A stretch of DNA of 64,000 bases from Streptomyces chromofuscus (GTDB lineage Bacteria > Actinomycetota > Actinomycetes > Streptomycetales > Streptomycetaceae), in contig NZ_CP063374.1 of assembly GCF_015160875.1 (NCBI RefSeq), forward strand, positions 1,364,001-1,428,000. Direction: 5' to 3'. Under the pieces are notes generated by a model. It ran no database searches. It had not been told where the DNA came from and was given only the letters and a program-made list of their open reading frames with translations. The translations under genes were made by a program, and so were the position numbers. Below are positions 8,914 through 17,746 of the stretch, in pieces (positions within the stretch are counted from its first letter, which is position 1; the number at the start of each line of letters is the position of its first letter).

Positions 8914-9779
8914 CGGACCGTGCGCTCGCCGTCGTACGGGCCGGGGCGCTGACCACCGTGCAGGACCGGGGCCGCCCGGGGCACGCCCATCTCGGCGTGC
9001 CGCGCTCCGGGGCACTCGACGCGCCCGCGGCGGCGCTCGCCAACCGGCTGGTCGGCAATCCGCCCGACGCGGCCGTCCTGGAGACCACCCTCAACGGCTG
9101 CGCGGTGCGGCCCCGTTCCCCGGTGACGGTGGCGGTCACCGGCGCGCCCTGCCCGGTCACGGTGGACGGACGTCCGGTCGCCTGGGGCGCACCGGTGCGA
9201 CTGTCCGCGGGAGCGGTCCTGGACGTGGGCCCGGCGACCCTCGGGGTACGCGGCTATGTGGCCGTCTCCGGCGGCATCGCCGTCGAGCCGGTGCTCGGCA
9301 GCCGCTCCACGGACCTGCTGTCGGGGCTGGGCCCGCCACCGCTCACGGACGGCGCGGTGCTCCCCCTGGGGCGTGTCGTCGGCCCCCACGCGCGCGTGGA
9401 CCTCGCCCCGCAGCCGGCGCCCCCGGCCGAACTGGTCCTGCGCGTGACGCTCGGACCGCGCGACGACTGGTTCACGCGTGCGGCTGTACGGATGTTCACG
9501 TCCCGCGTGTACCGGGTGTCCGCCGCGAGCAACCGCATCGGGCTGCGCACGGAGGGACCGGCCCTGCAGCGGGCACTGCCGGGTGAACTCCCCAGCGAGG
9601 GAGTGGTCCTCGGCGCGGTCCAGGTACCGCCCGACGGCCGGCCGGTCGTGTTCCTCGCCGACCATCCGACCACCGGCGGCTACCCGGTCCTCGCCGTCGT
9701 CCGGGACACCGACCTCCCCGCGGCCGCACAGGCTGTTCCCGGCACACCGGTCCGCTTCGTGGCGGTACGCCGCCGCTGA
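8910..9779 (+). CDS. pxpC: 5-oxoprolinase subunit C (KipA-like)
   Basis: The 289-residue protein is of the allophanate hydrolase subunit 2/KipA family. It starts with VVRAGALTTVQDRGRPGHAH and has PRSGALDAPAAALANRLVGN, RVYRVSAASNRIGLR and LADHPTTGGYPVLAVV, all standard for the family. It completes the PxpABC enzyme. It is the last gene of the operon. The convergent SGNH hydrolase gene ends 97 bp away, and the short gap contains the palindrome CGCCCGCGGGCG at 9781-9792, which could help end transcription. Confidence 0.95.
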   Translation: MTDRALAVVRAGALTTVQDRGRPGHAHLGVPRSGALDAPAAALANRLVGNPPDAAVLETTLNGCAVRPRSPVTVAVTGAPCPVTVDGRPVAWGAPVRLSAGAVLDVGPATLGVRGYVAVSGGIAVEPVLGSRSTDLLSGLGPPPLTDGAVLPLGRVVGPHARVDLAPQPAPPAELVLRVTLGPRDDWFTRAAVRMFTSRVYRVSAASNRIGLRTEGPALQRALPGELPSEGVVLGAVQVPPDGRPVVFLADHPTTGGYPVLAVVRDTDLPAAAQAVPGTPVRFVAVRRR

Positions 9780-9876
9780 CCGCCCGCGGGCGCCCGGGCC
9801 GACGTCGTCGCACCTCTCCCGTCGGCGCCGGGTCCCCAAGTGGTCGGTCCGCGTCCCGCTCGAGCGTCCCCGTGCC

Positions 9877-10869
9877 CTACGCCGCCTCCGGCGCCGGCTG
9901 CGGGGCCACGGACAACCCCTCCGGCGTCGCACGCTGATCGGGCACGGACCGGTGGTCCGGCGCCGATCGCGGCCCGGGCATCGACAGCCCCTCGGGCAGA
10001 AGCAGCCTGCCCTGCCATGGGCACTGCCCAGGCTTCGGCTCCGGCACCGACAGCGCGGCCAGCGCCGTCGACACGGCGTGCGAGGCGCGCAGGTCCAGCC
10101 GGGCGCTGGTGCCGCGCGCGCGGTGCCGTACCTCGGCGGCGGCGAGGCGCAGCAGCTGGGGCAGCAGGTCGTTGCAACGGCGCAGCACCCAGGCGGTGCC
10201 CGCGGTGGCCAGCCACAGCAGGCTCGCCGACCTGGTGGGCGGCGGGAACTCGGGCTCGGCGGCGGGCGCGGCGCCCGTCGCGACCCCGGCGTCCGCCAGC
10301 AGCGCGTGGAACCGGAGGGCCAGCTGCCGGTGCCCCTGCTCCCCCGGGTGCAGCCGGTCCGAGCTCCACATGGCCCGGTCGTCGACCCAGTCCCCCTCGG
10401 CCGCGTGCAGGTGCACGGCCCCGTACCGCTCGGAGAGCGCGTGGACGACGGTGTTCACCGCCCGCTGCCGCCGGGCCAGCGGCTTGGCCAGCACCCCGGG
10501 CAGTCCGAGCATCGCGCCCGGGTCGGGCAGGCAGGCGGTGAGGACGGCCGTGCCCTGCCGGGTGAAGGCGGCGTACACCTTGTCCAGGCGTTCCGCGACG
10601 TGCTGGATGTCGAACGTGCGGCGCAGCGTGTCGTTGACGCCGACCAGGACGGAGGCGACGTCGGGCCGCAGGGCCAGCGCGGCGGGCAGCTGGGTCTCCA
10701 GCACGTCGCGGGTCTGCGCTCCGCTGACCGCGAGGTTGGTGAATTCGGCGGGCGGTTCGGACAGTCCGCCGGCGAGCAGCGCGGCCCAGCCGCGCCACCC
10801 ATTCCCCACGGGATCGCCCACCCCCTCGGTCAGCGAGTCCCCGAGGGCGACGTAACGGACGGCTCTCAT
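9877..10869 (-). CDS. SGNH/GDSL-type hydrolase
   Basis: The 330-residue protein starts with RYVALGDSLTEG, block I of SGNH hydrolases with the catalytic serine. It continues with the Gly block (NLAVSGAQT), the Asn block (VLVGVNDTLR) and the Asp-His block SDRLHPGEQG. There is no signal peptide, so it is probably cytosolic. The last 100 residues are Pro/Arg-rich and unlike the core. Its ATG overlaps the stop of the upstream glycosyltransferase by 4 bp, and that gene in turn overlaps a second glycosyltransferase. The three probably act on one glycan or glycolipid, with this enzyme removing or moving an acyl group. Substrate unknown. Confidence 0.88.
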   Translation of the reverse strand: MRAVRYVALGDSLTEGVGDPVGNGWRGWAALLAGGLSEPPAEFTNLAVSGAQTRDVLETQLPAALALRPDVASVLVGVNDTLRRTFDIQHVAERLDKVYAAFTRQGTAVLTACLPDPGAMLGLPGVLAKPLARRQRAVNTVVHALSERYGAVHLHAAEGDWVDDRAMWSSDRLHPGEQGHRQLALRFHALLADAGVATGAAPAAEPEFPPPTRSASLLWLATAGTAWVLRRCNDLLPQLLRLAAAEVRHRARGTSARLDLRASHAVSTALAALSVPEPKPGQCPWQGRLLLPEGLSMPGPRSAPDHRSVPDQRATPEGLSVAPQPAPEAA

Positions 10870-12035
10870 GCCGCGCCCTCCGCACGGACGAAGGGTCGTT
10901 CGGGCACCGCCGCGTCGTGCACGGCGAGGAAGGCGTCCACCGCCGTGCCCCAGCCGAAGCACTCCGCACGCGCGCGTGCCGCCTCCCGGCGCTCGCGCTC
11001 GGGACGGTCGAGGAGCATATCCACGGCGTCCGCGAAGGCGTCCCCGTTGTCCGCCGCGGTGGCCCCGGCGGATCCGATCACCTCGGGCAGCGCGGAGGAG
11101 GCGCTGGCCACGACGGGCGTGCCGCAGGCCATGGCCTCCAGCGCGGCGAGGCCGAAGGTCTCGGCCGGCCCTGGGGCCAGGCACACGTCGGCGGTGGCCT
11201 GGAGCGCGCCGAGCAGGCTGCGGTCGCCGACGTGACCGAGGAAGGTCACCGGCAGGTCGCGTTCCTGCGCCCGCTTCTCCAGCCCCGGGCGCAGCGGCCC
11301 GTTGCCGGCCACCACGAGCACCGCGCGCACCCCGCGCTGGCGCAGCGACTCCAACGCGTCGAGGGCGGTGCCCGGCCGCTTCTCCACCGAGAGCCGGGAG
11401 CACATCACCAGCAGCTTCTCGTCCGCCCGCGCGTGGGTGTCGCGCAGCGCCGCGTCGCGCAGGGTGGGGCGCCGGTTCATCAGGTCGACGCCCAGGGGAG
11501 CCCGTACGACGTTGCGGGCGCCGATCCGGACGAACTCCCGCTCGGCGAATTCCGTGGTGCACACGACCTTGGAGTAGGTGTGGGCGGTGCGGACGTTGAG
11601 GGCGTCGGCGGCGCGCCGGGAGAGGTTCTCCGACAGGCCCCAGGTGCGCAGCACGCCGTCGGCGGTCTCGTGGGAGACCATCACGGCGGGCACCCGGGCG
11701 CGCCGCGCCCACTTGCCCGTCCACCGCAGCGTCGTACGGTCCGAGACCTCCAGGCGGTCCGGGCCGAGCTCCTCCAGGAGGGCGGCGACGCGACGCCTGT
11801 CGATGAGTACGCGGTAGCCGCCGGTGCCGGGCAGCACCGGGCCGGGCAGGGTGATCACCCGGCCCTGCTCGGTGTCCCGGTCGCTGTACTTCTCGCCGGG
11901 CACGATCAGGACGGGGTCGTGGCCCGCGACCTTGAAGCCCTTGCCCAGCTCGCGCAGCGCGGTGCGCAGGCCGCCGGACGCGGGGGCGACGAAGTTCGCC
12001 AGCCGGACGATGCGCAGGGAGGTGGTCATGGTCAT
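10866..12035 (-). CDS. GT4-family glycosyltransferase
   Basis: The 389-residue GT-B enzyme has an N-terminal Rossmann half with a Gly-rich loop (SGGLRTALRELGK) and a C-terminal donor domain. The latter carries the GT4 signature CSRLSVEKRPGTALDAL, then GDRSLLGALQATADVCLAP and the E-x7-E motif ETFGLAALEAMACGTPVV. Close relatives in actinomycetes transfer mannose from GDP-mannose to phosphatidylinositol mannosides or other lipids. It overlaps the next gene (SGNH hydrolase) and the previous glycosyltransferase by 4 bp each. A second ATG two codons in (12029) is equally usable. The acceptor is unknown. Confidence 0.88.
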   Translation of the reverse strand: MTMTTSLRIVRLANFVAPASGGLRTALRELGKGFKVAGHDPVLIVPGEKYSDRDTEQGRVITLPGPVLPGTGGYRVLIDRRRVAALLEELGPDRLEVSDRTTLRWTGKWARRARVPAVMVSHETADGVLRTWGLSENLSRRAADALNVRTAHTYSKVVCTTEFAEREFVRIGARNVVRAPLGVDLMNRRPTLRDAALRDTHARADEKLLVMCSRLSVEKRPGTALDALESLRQRGVRAVLVVAGNGPLRPGLEKRAQERDLPVTFLGHVGDRSLLGALQATADVCLAPGPAETFGLAALEAMACGTPVVASASSALPEVIGSAGATAADNGDAFADAVDMLLDRPERERREAARARAECFGWGTAVDAFLAVHDAAVPERPFVRAEGAA

Positions 12036-13159
12036 GCCGCCACCGTCGGCCTGCGCGCCTCGAGGACGGCCTCGTAGTGCGCGATGAGCTGGTCACCGAC
12101 GGCGGCCCAGGTGCGGCCCTCGACGGTGGCGCGCGCGGTGGTCCCGAACGCGGTGCGCATCGCGGGGTCGGCTGCCAGGGCGGCCACGGCCTCCCGTACG
12201 GCGTCCGCGTCGCGCGGCGGCACGAGGAACCCGGTGCGGCCGTGGTCGACCAGGTCCCTGGGGCCTCCCGCCGCGGGCGCGACCACGGGGACGCCGCTCG
12301 CCATGGCCTCCTGCACGGTCTGGCAGAAGGTCTCGAAGGGGCCGGTGTGGGCGAAGACGTCCAGCGAGGCGAAGATCCGGGCGAGTTCGTCGCCGGTGCG
12401 GCGGCCCAGGAAGACCGCGCCGGGCAGCGCCTCGGCCAGGCCGGGCCGGCTCGGCCCGTCACCGACGACCACCACGCGCACGCCGGGCAGCCCGCAGACG
12501 CCGGCGAGCAGCTCGACGTGCTTCTCGGGCGCGAGCCGCCCGACATAGCCGACGATCAGCTCGCCGTTCGGGGCGAGTTCCCGGCGCAGCGCGTCGTCCC
12601 GCAGGCCGGGGCGGAAGCGCCCGGTGTCGACACCGCGCCGCCACAGGTGGACCCGGGGCACGCCGTGGGCCTCGAGGTCGCCCTGGGAGGCGCTGGAGGG
12701 GGCGAGGGTGCGGTCGGCGGCGGCGTGCACCGAGCGGATGCGCCGCCAGGCCGCGGCCTCACCGGCGCCCACGTAGGTGCGGGCGTATCCGGCCAGGTCC
12801 GTCTGGTAGACGGCGACGGCCGGTACGCCGAGCCGGGCCGCGGCGGCCATGCCGCGGACGCCGAGGATGAAGGGGCTTGCCAGGTGCACGATGTCGGGCC
12901 GGTGCGCCAGGAACGCTGCGGCGAGGCGCCGGCTGGGCAGGGCGACCCGGACCTGGGGGTAGCCGGGGAGCGGAAGGGACGGGATGTGGACGACGGGGCA
13001 CGGCGCGAGGGCGTCTGCCTTGCTCCCGGGAGCGGGGGCCGGGGCGACGACGAGGGGAGCGTGACCGCGATCGACGAGGTGTCGGGCGGTCTGAAGCGCG
13101 CAGTGGGCCACTCCGTTCACATCGGGGGGAAAGGATTCGGTCACGATGACGACACGCAT
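12032..13159 (-). CDS. GT4-family glycosyltransferase, mannosyltransferase-like
   Basis: The 375-residue GT-B enzyme begins MRVVIVTESFPPDVNGVA, the start of the MgtA/PimB-type GDP-mannose-dependent alpha-mannosyltransferases. It has VYQTDLAGYA in the acceptor half, VGYVGRLAPEKHVELL in the donor half and the E-x7-E motif ETFCQTVQEAMASGVPVV. It is the first gene of the three-gene glycosylation operon. The start has no strong Shine-Dalgarno. Transfer of mannose to a lipid carrier is the likely activity, from family resemblance; the paired glycosyltransferase suggests sequential addition of two sugars. Confidence 0.88.
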   Translation of the reverse strand: MRVVIVTESFPPDVNGVAHCALQTARHLVDRGHAPLVVAPAPAPGSKADALAPCPVVHIPSLPLPGYPQVRVALPSRRLAAAFLAHRPDIVHLASPFILGVRGMAAAARLGVPAVAVYQTDLAGYARTYVGAGEAAAWRRIRSVHAAADRTLAPSSASQGDLEAHGVPRVHLWRRGVDTGRFRPGLRDDALRRELAPNGELIVGYVGRLAPEKHVELLAGVCGLPGVRVVVVGDGPSRPGLAEALPGAVFLGRRTGDELARIFASLDVFAHTGPFETFCQTVQEAMASGVPVVAPAAGGPRDLVDHGRTGFLVPPRDADAVREAVAALAADPAMRTAFGTTARATVEGRTWAAVGDQLIAHYEAVLEARRPTVAA

Positions 13160-13353
13160 AGGGCTGTTGTCGCCACGCTGGACGTGCCCGCGTCAACGTC
13201 GATCTTTCCGAAGGGGGAACGATCCATGAGCGTTGCGCTGCGCACCCGGGCGCGTCGGCCCGCGGCCATGTGCGCCTGAGTCCCGGGTCACCCGCTGTTC
13301 ACCCGGTGGGCGGTCCGGTCCCCCGTCGTCCTGCGGGCGGGAAAGGGGGGCGT

Positions 13354-14766
13354 TCACATGGTGTCGGGTCCGATGCGGCTGCGTACCGCCGTCTGCACCT
13401 CCGCCTCCTCGGCGGGGTCGGAGGCGAGCCGGCGCAGTTGCTCGACGACGCGGGTGTCTCCGGTCTCGGCGTGCCGGGCGGCGAGTTCCCGGGTGGTCTC
13501 CTCGCAGTCCCAGAGGCACTCGACGGCGAACCCGGAGGGGAAGGAGGGGTCGGTGGCGGCGAGGGCGCGGGCGGCCCTGCCCCGCAGATGGGACGAGGCG
13601 GTCTCGCGGTAGACGTGGCGCAAAACCGGTGCGGCGCACCCGATGCCGAGCCGGCCGGCGCCGTCGACGAGGGTCCACAGGGTCGGCGCGTCGGGTCCCT
13701 CGCCCCGCACGGCCTCCCGCAGCGCGCCGAGGACCAGGTCGCTGTCCTTCGCGCCGCCCTGGCAGGCGAGCACGCGTCCCGCGGCGGCGCCCAGCGGATC
13801 GGGGCGGCGGGCCCAGCCGCGCGCCCGGTCGACGGCGGCCACGCTGCGCATCCGTTCGAAGGCGTCGACGGCCGCCTCCACGACGAACGCCGGGCCGGTG
13901 ACGACGGCCGCCTCGATCAGGTCGAGGGCCTCGGGGTCGTTGCTGTCGGCCAGGTACCGCAGGGCGGTACAGCGTGCGCCGTCGGTGCCGTGCCGGGCGG
14001 CCTCGACGATCTCGGGCCGGTCCTCCGGTCCGGCGACGGCCGTGAGACAGCGGGCGGCCGGGACGTGCAGCGCCACACCGCGTTCGACGCCCTGCTGGGC
14101 CCACTCGAACACGGCTCGCACGCTCCATCCCGGGCGAGGGCCTGTCGGCCGCATCTGCCGCTGCCAGCGGTCGAAGCAGCCGGCCTCCTGGGCCGCACGC
14201 ACGCGCGTGGCGATCGACTCGCGCGGATCCTCGGCCCACAGCCGCCACGGCCGGGGTTCGAAGGAGTCGCGCACGGCGGCGGCCAGCTCGGCCTCGCCCT
14301 CGGCGTCGGCCGGGAAGCGGGCCAGCACGGGCACGGCCAGGGCGCGCAGGCCCGCGTCGTCGTCGCGCAGGGCGAGTTCGTCCAGGGCCCAGGCCCAGTT
14401 CGAGCCCTGGGCGGCGTACCTGCGCAGCAGGTCGAGCGCGTCGCGCCGCCCGTAGGAGGCGAGGTGGCCGAGGACGGCGAGGGAGAGCCCGGTGCGGGAC
14501 TCGTCGCTGTCGAGGATGTCCTCGGCGTCGAAGAGGTGCGCCTCGATCGCGTCCAGCTCGCCGTTCAGGTCGAGGTAGAGGCGGGCGTAGTACAGGGAGC
14601 GGTTCTCCACCTGCCAGTCGTGGCGGGGGTCGCGCAGCACACAGTGGTTCAGGGCCGCGAGCGCCTCGGTCCTGGGGGCGGTGAGCGCGTGCAGCGTGCC
14701 GTCGCCGCGGCCCCGCTGAAGCAGGCCGAGCAGCGTACCGCTGGGCGCTATGACCGGATCGAACAT
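13354..14766 (-). CDS. HEAT-repeat protein, function unknown
   Basis: The 470-residue soluble protein is made almost wholly of short helical pairs rich in Ala, Leu, Asp and Arg. Examples are TALRYLADSNDPEALDLIEA and HLRGRAARALAATDPSFPSG, which resemble PBS-lyase-type HEAT repeats. Such repeats are protein-binding scaffolds, and no catalytic motif is seen. I chose the ATG at 14766, preceded by GTGAGG at 9-bp spacing. A GTG at 14781 is in frame but has no site. The gene is alone on its strand between the glycosyltransferase operon and the ankyrin gene, so context gives no partner. Confidence 0.75.
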   Translation of the reverse strand: MFDPVIAPSGTLLGLLQRGRGDGTLHALTAPRTEALAALNHCVLRDPRHDWQVENRSLYYARLYLDLNGELDAIEAHLFDAEDILDSDESRTGLSLAVLGHLASYGRRDALDLLRRYAAQGSNWAWALDELALRDDDAGLRALAVPVLARFPADAEGEAELAAAVRDSFEPRPWRLWAEDPRESIATRVRAAQEAGCFDRWQRQMRPTGPRPGWSVRAVFEWAQQGVERGVALHVPAARCLTAVAGPEDRPEIVEAARHGTDGARCTALRYLADSNDPEALDLIEAAVVTGPAFVVEAAVDAFERMRSVAAVDRARGWARRPDPLGAAAGRVLACQGGAKDSDLVLGALREAVRGEGPDAPTLWTLVDGAGRLGIGCAAPVLRHVYRETASSHLRGRAARALAATDPSFPSGFAVECLWDCEETTRELAARHAETGDTRVVEQLRRLASDPAEEAEVQTAVRSRIGPDTM

Positions 14767-15050
14767 GGGAAACAGCCTCACATCAAGCGTCGACGCAACC
14801 GGGGAACGTGCTCTACCTGGCCGCGTGACAACACGTCGGGGCGCCCGCCGTCTTCTGCTTGCTGTAGACCATCTTCCTCTGCCTCTCGTCGGTGGCCCAT
14901 GCGGGCCGCATCACGGCCCGCGCGGTGCGGCAACACCTGCCCAGCCCTCGCGTCCGTGAATCACGACGTCATGATGACCCGGCGCTTTGCGATGCCGCGA
15001 CCGAAATTTCCGGCGGTCCTTCACCGCCTCCCCCGTTTTCCGTGTCGTAC

Positions 15051-15081
15051 CTGATCAGCAGGGCTTCTTCTGCCTGATCAG
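15051..15081 (-). terminator. Hairpin behind the ankyrin-repeat gene
   Basis: Two copies of CTGATCAG flank a 15-nt segment and can pair in an imperfect stem (8 bp plus 3 bp with one bulge). It lies 11 nt past the ankyrin stop codon, the right place for a transcription terminator. There is no clear T-run. The 325-bp interval between the HEAT and ankyrin genes (14767-15091) otherwise shows nothing I can name. Confidence 0.5.
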
Positions 15082-15091
15082 GGCGTTCGGC

Positions 15092-15484
15092 TCAGTGCGC
15101 TCCGAACAGTTCCAGCAGCTCCGTCTTGCCGAACATCCGGGCGGTGTCGACGGCCGACGGGGTACCCGCGGCCGGGTCGGCGCCGCCTTCCAGCAGCGCT
15201 TTGATCACTGCTTCCTCGCCCTTGAAGACCGCCCCGGCGAGGGGTGTCTGGCCCCGGTCGTTGACCCGGTTCGCCTCGGCGCCGCGGGCGAGGAGCGCCC
15301 GCACCGTGTCGGCGTGCCCGTGGTAGGCGGCGAGCATCACAAGGGAGTCGCCGCGGTCGTTGGTGAGGTTGACCGGAACGCCCGCGTCGACGTACGCCAC
15401 GAGCGCTTCGGCCTGCCCCTGCCGTGCCAGATCGAAGATCTTGGTCGCGAGCTCCACGACCTCGGGGTCGGGGGCTTCAGTCAT
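15092..15484 (-). CDS. Small ankyrin-repeat protein
   Basis: The 130-residue protein consists of about three ankyrin repeats, with the classic phrases GDSLVMLAAYHGHADTVRAL, NRVNDRGQTPLAGAVFKGEE and VIKALLEGGADPAA. Ankyrin repeats bind partner proteins, and there is no membrane segment or enzyme domain. The ATG at 15484 has a GGAGAGG site about 10 bp upstream. Small ankyrin proteins in Streptomyces often sit beside catalase genes, but none is here. Its promoter shares the 295-bp interval with the divergent smeA gene. Confidence 0.85.
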   Translation of the reverse strand: MTEAPDPEVVELATKIFDLARQGQAEALVAYVDAGVPVNLTNDRGDSLVMLAAYHGHADTVRALLARGAEANRVNDRGQTPLAGAVFKGEEAVIKALLEGGADPAAGTPSAVDTARMFGKTELLELFGAH

Positions 15485-15779
15485 CGGCCGGACCGCCTCT
15501 CCATACATACGAGTACGAACAACACCTGACCGCACTGCTGGGCCCTATGGGTGAATCGCCAGCGTACTGGCTGCGCGCGGACATGACGGGCTCCACCCGA
15601 GGCAAAGATCACCGACGCGCCCGTCGTACGCAAGCTCCGTCGGACCCGGAATCGCCACGGCTCCGCCATCGGGAGGAAATCCGCCGGATCTCACCCAGTT
15701 GCACCTTTTATCGTATGGATACATCCTGTGAGCATGGAAGTACTCATGGTGACTGTCCCCCTCGACACCAGGAGAACTC

Positions 15780-15974
15780 ATGGTTCTGTCCATCTCAGGC
15801 GTCATCATGCTCGGCATCGTCGTCTTCATCTTCTACCGCAAGGACGGACTCAAGGCGTCCCACGCCTGTGTGTCGGCCCTGTTCGGGTTCTACATCTCGA
15901 GCACAGCGGTTGCGCCGAGCATCAAGGCGGGCGGCGAGAGTTTTGCGGGCCTGCTGGGCGGCCTCAACTTTTGA
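15780..15974 (+). CDS. smeA: Small membrane protein SmeA
   Basis: The 64-residue protein has a hydrophobic N-terminal segment (about residues 2-18), a short basic loop (YRKDGLK) and a second weakly hydrophobic segment. It stands directly before an FtsK/SpoIIIE-like gene. This matches the S. coelicolor pair smeA-sffA, in which SmeA is a small septum-located membrane protein that targets SffA to sporulation septa and affects chromosome segregation and spore wall formation. AGGAG lies at ideal distance from the ATG. A GACAC pentamer, the core recognised by the sporulation regulator WhiA, is at 15764-15768. It is weak evidence on its own. The stop is 55 bp before sffA. Confidence 0.9.
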   Translation: MVLSISGVIMLGIVVFIFYRKDGLKASHACVSALFGFYISSTAVAPSIKAGGESFAGLLGGLNF

Positions 15975-16029
15975 CGCCCCGCCCACCCGCACCCACCTCC
16001 CCGCCCGTACGCATCGTCAGGAGACACCT

Positions 16030-17625
16030 GTGGCCCGGCGCCCCCTCCCCCGCATTCTGAGCAACGGCGGCGCGCAGCTCGCCCGGAGCCGGGAGCTGGC
16101 CCGGACGGCGGCCGACAGCGCCACCGACGTCCTCCACCCGCTGATCACCATCACCCGGGGACTGCGCCGGCTGGCGGCGGCCGGGCGGCGCAGGTGGTCC
16201 GACACGCCGAAGGACAAGCGCGGCCAGCTGCTGTTCCCGGTGGCGTCGGTGATCCTCGTCGTGGCGCTCGCGCCGTACGGCCCGCTGCTCGCCGTCATCA
16301 TCCTGATGGCGGCGGCAGCCTGGTACGGCCGCGACCGCACCCCGCCGGCCCCCGAGGGACCCGACGAGATCCAGACGCAGCGCCTGCGGTCGCTGTACGA
16401 GGCGCTGGTCCCGTTCTTCTCGATCGCCGAGGACCCTGCTCCCCTGTACGCCCACGGCGGGGAGTGGGACAAGGCGTTCCCGGCGTACGAGTTCGACAGG
16501 GGGGACCGGATCACGCACCTGGTGATCCAGTACCCGGCGTACTTCCCGGACGGCGAACCGGAGGCACGCGCGCGTGTCGAGCATCTGCTGGCGGCCAAGT
16601 CGGGCCGCGGCCGAGAGTACCGCTTCACATGGCACGAGGAGGGCAATCAGCTCACGGTCGCCGTCCTCGCGCCACTGCCCACCGACATCGCCGCCCAGCG
16701 ATTCGTCACGGCACCCGGTGAGACGGTCCTCGGTCTCACCGACGCGAGCGAGGTCCAGCGCACGCTGCCGCTCGAGCGGGGCGAGGAGCGGTGCGAGATG
16801 CCGCCCGTCGTGTGGCGCACGGGCATCCGCTCGACCGAGCCCCATCTGCTCGCCGTCGGCCAGCCCGGCAGCGGCACGTCCACCCTGCTGCGCTCGGTGG
16901 CGCTCCAGGCCCTGCAGTACGGCGACGTGGTCGTCGTCGACGGCGGCGGCACCGGCGACTTCGCCTGCCTGACCGGCCGGGACGGCGTCCTGGCCGTCGA
17001 GTGCGCGCTGGCCGGGGCGCTGGCGAGCCTGGAGTGGGCCGCGACCGAGACGGAACGCCGGCTGATCGCGGTCAACCGCGCACGTCAGGCGGGTCACCCG
17101 CCCCCGGACGACACCCAGCGGCCGCTGTGGATCCTGCTGGACCGTCCGAGCACGCTGGCCCACGTCGCCGCCGCCGACGGCCACAAGGACCCGCAGTCGC
17201 TGCTCCAGGCGCCGCTGCGGCACGGCCGCGCAGCGAACGTCACGGTCGTTGTCGCCGAGCAGTTCGACAGCCTGGACGCCCTGAGCGATTCCGTCCTGCA
17301 GCACACCCGCGCGCGGGTGGTCCTCGGGCCCGCCACCGGGGAACAGCTCACGGCGGTCCTGGGCGCGCCACCGAGCACCACGCCGGTCGCGCAGGTCCCG
17401 CCCGGTCGCGGCTACGCCCGCCTGGGCGCGGGTCCGGTGCTGCGCCTCCAGGTCCCGGCGACCCCGGACCCGTACGACGACGCCACGAGCGAAGCGCACC
17501 GCCAGGCGGTCATGGACCTGCTCCCGCCCCGCACGACCCCGGCGGACGCGGAACCGGACCGGCTCCCGCCGCCCGCCGAGCCGGAACCGGTCCCGGCGGA
17601 GGCAGCGGTGGCGAAGAGCCCCTGA
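16030..17625 (+). CDS. sffA: FtsK/SpoIIIE-like septal protein SffA
   Basis: The 531-residue protein has a basic N-terminus, a hydrophobic region of one or two membrane segments at about 68-97, and an FtsK/SpoIIIE-type P-loop domain from about 260. Its partner SmeA lies 55 bp upstream and an AGGAGA site precedes the GTG. In S. coelicolor SffA is recruited to sporulation septa by SmeA. The P-loop reads GQPGSGTST (277-285): the lysine that binds the ATP phosphates is replaced by Thr. The Walker B-like strand is WILLDRP, without the usual Glu after Asp. ATP hydrolysis and DNA pumping are therefore doubtful. The C-terminal 50 residues are Pro/Glu-rich and probably disordered. A gamma-type DNA-reading domain is not obvious. 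Confidence 0.9.
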   Translation: MARRPLPRILSNGGAQLARSRELARTAADSATDVLHPLITITRGLRRLAAAGRRRWSDTPKDKRGQLLFPVASVILVVALAPYGPLLAVIILMAAAAWYGRDRTPPAPEGPDEIQTQRLRSLYEALVPFFSIAEDPAPLYAHGGEWDKAFPAYEFDRGDRITHLVIQYPAYFPDGEPEARARVEHLLAAKSGRGREYRFTWHEEGNQLTVAVLAPLPTDIAAQRFVTAPGETVLGLTDASEVQRTLPLERGEERCEMPPVVWRTGIRSTEPHLLAVGQPGSGTSTLLRSVALQALQYGDVVVVDGGGTGDFACLTGRDGVLAVECALAGALASLEWAATETERRLIAVNRARQAGHPPPDDTQRPLWILLDRPSTLAHVAAADGHKDPQSLLQAPLRHGRAANVTVVVAEQFDSLDALSDSVLQHTRARVVLGPATGEQLTAVLGAPPSTTPVAQVPPGRGYARLGAGPVLRLQVPATPDPYDDATSEAHRQAVMDLLPPRTTPADAEPDRLPPPAEPEPVPAEAAVAKSP

Positions 17626-17746
17626 CCGGCCGGCCACCGGGACGCGCGCGGCGGCCGATCTGCGGCCGATCACGCCGACCACGAGCGTGGACGGACGCAC
17701 GCAAGCGCCGCCACGCCACGGCGCCGCTCTCAAGGCGCCCCGCCTG

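Noticed and set aside
9877..12546. A single 889-residue minus-strand frame
   Set aside because: Its first part is an out-of-frame reading of two glycosyltransferase genes. Only the last 330 residues (SGNH hydrolase) are real, with a start overlapping the previous stop.
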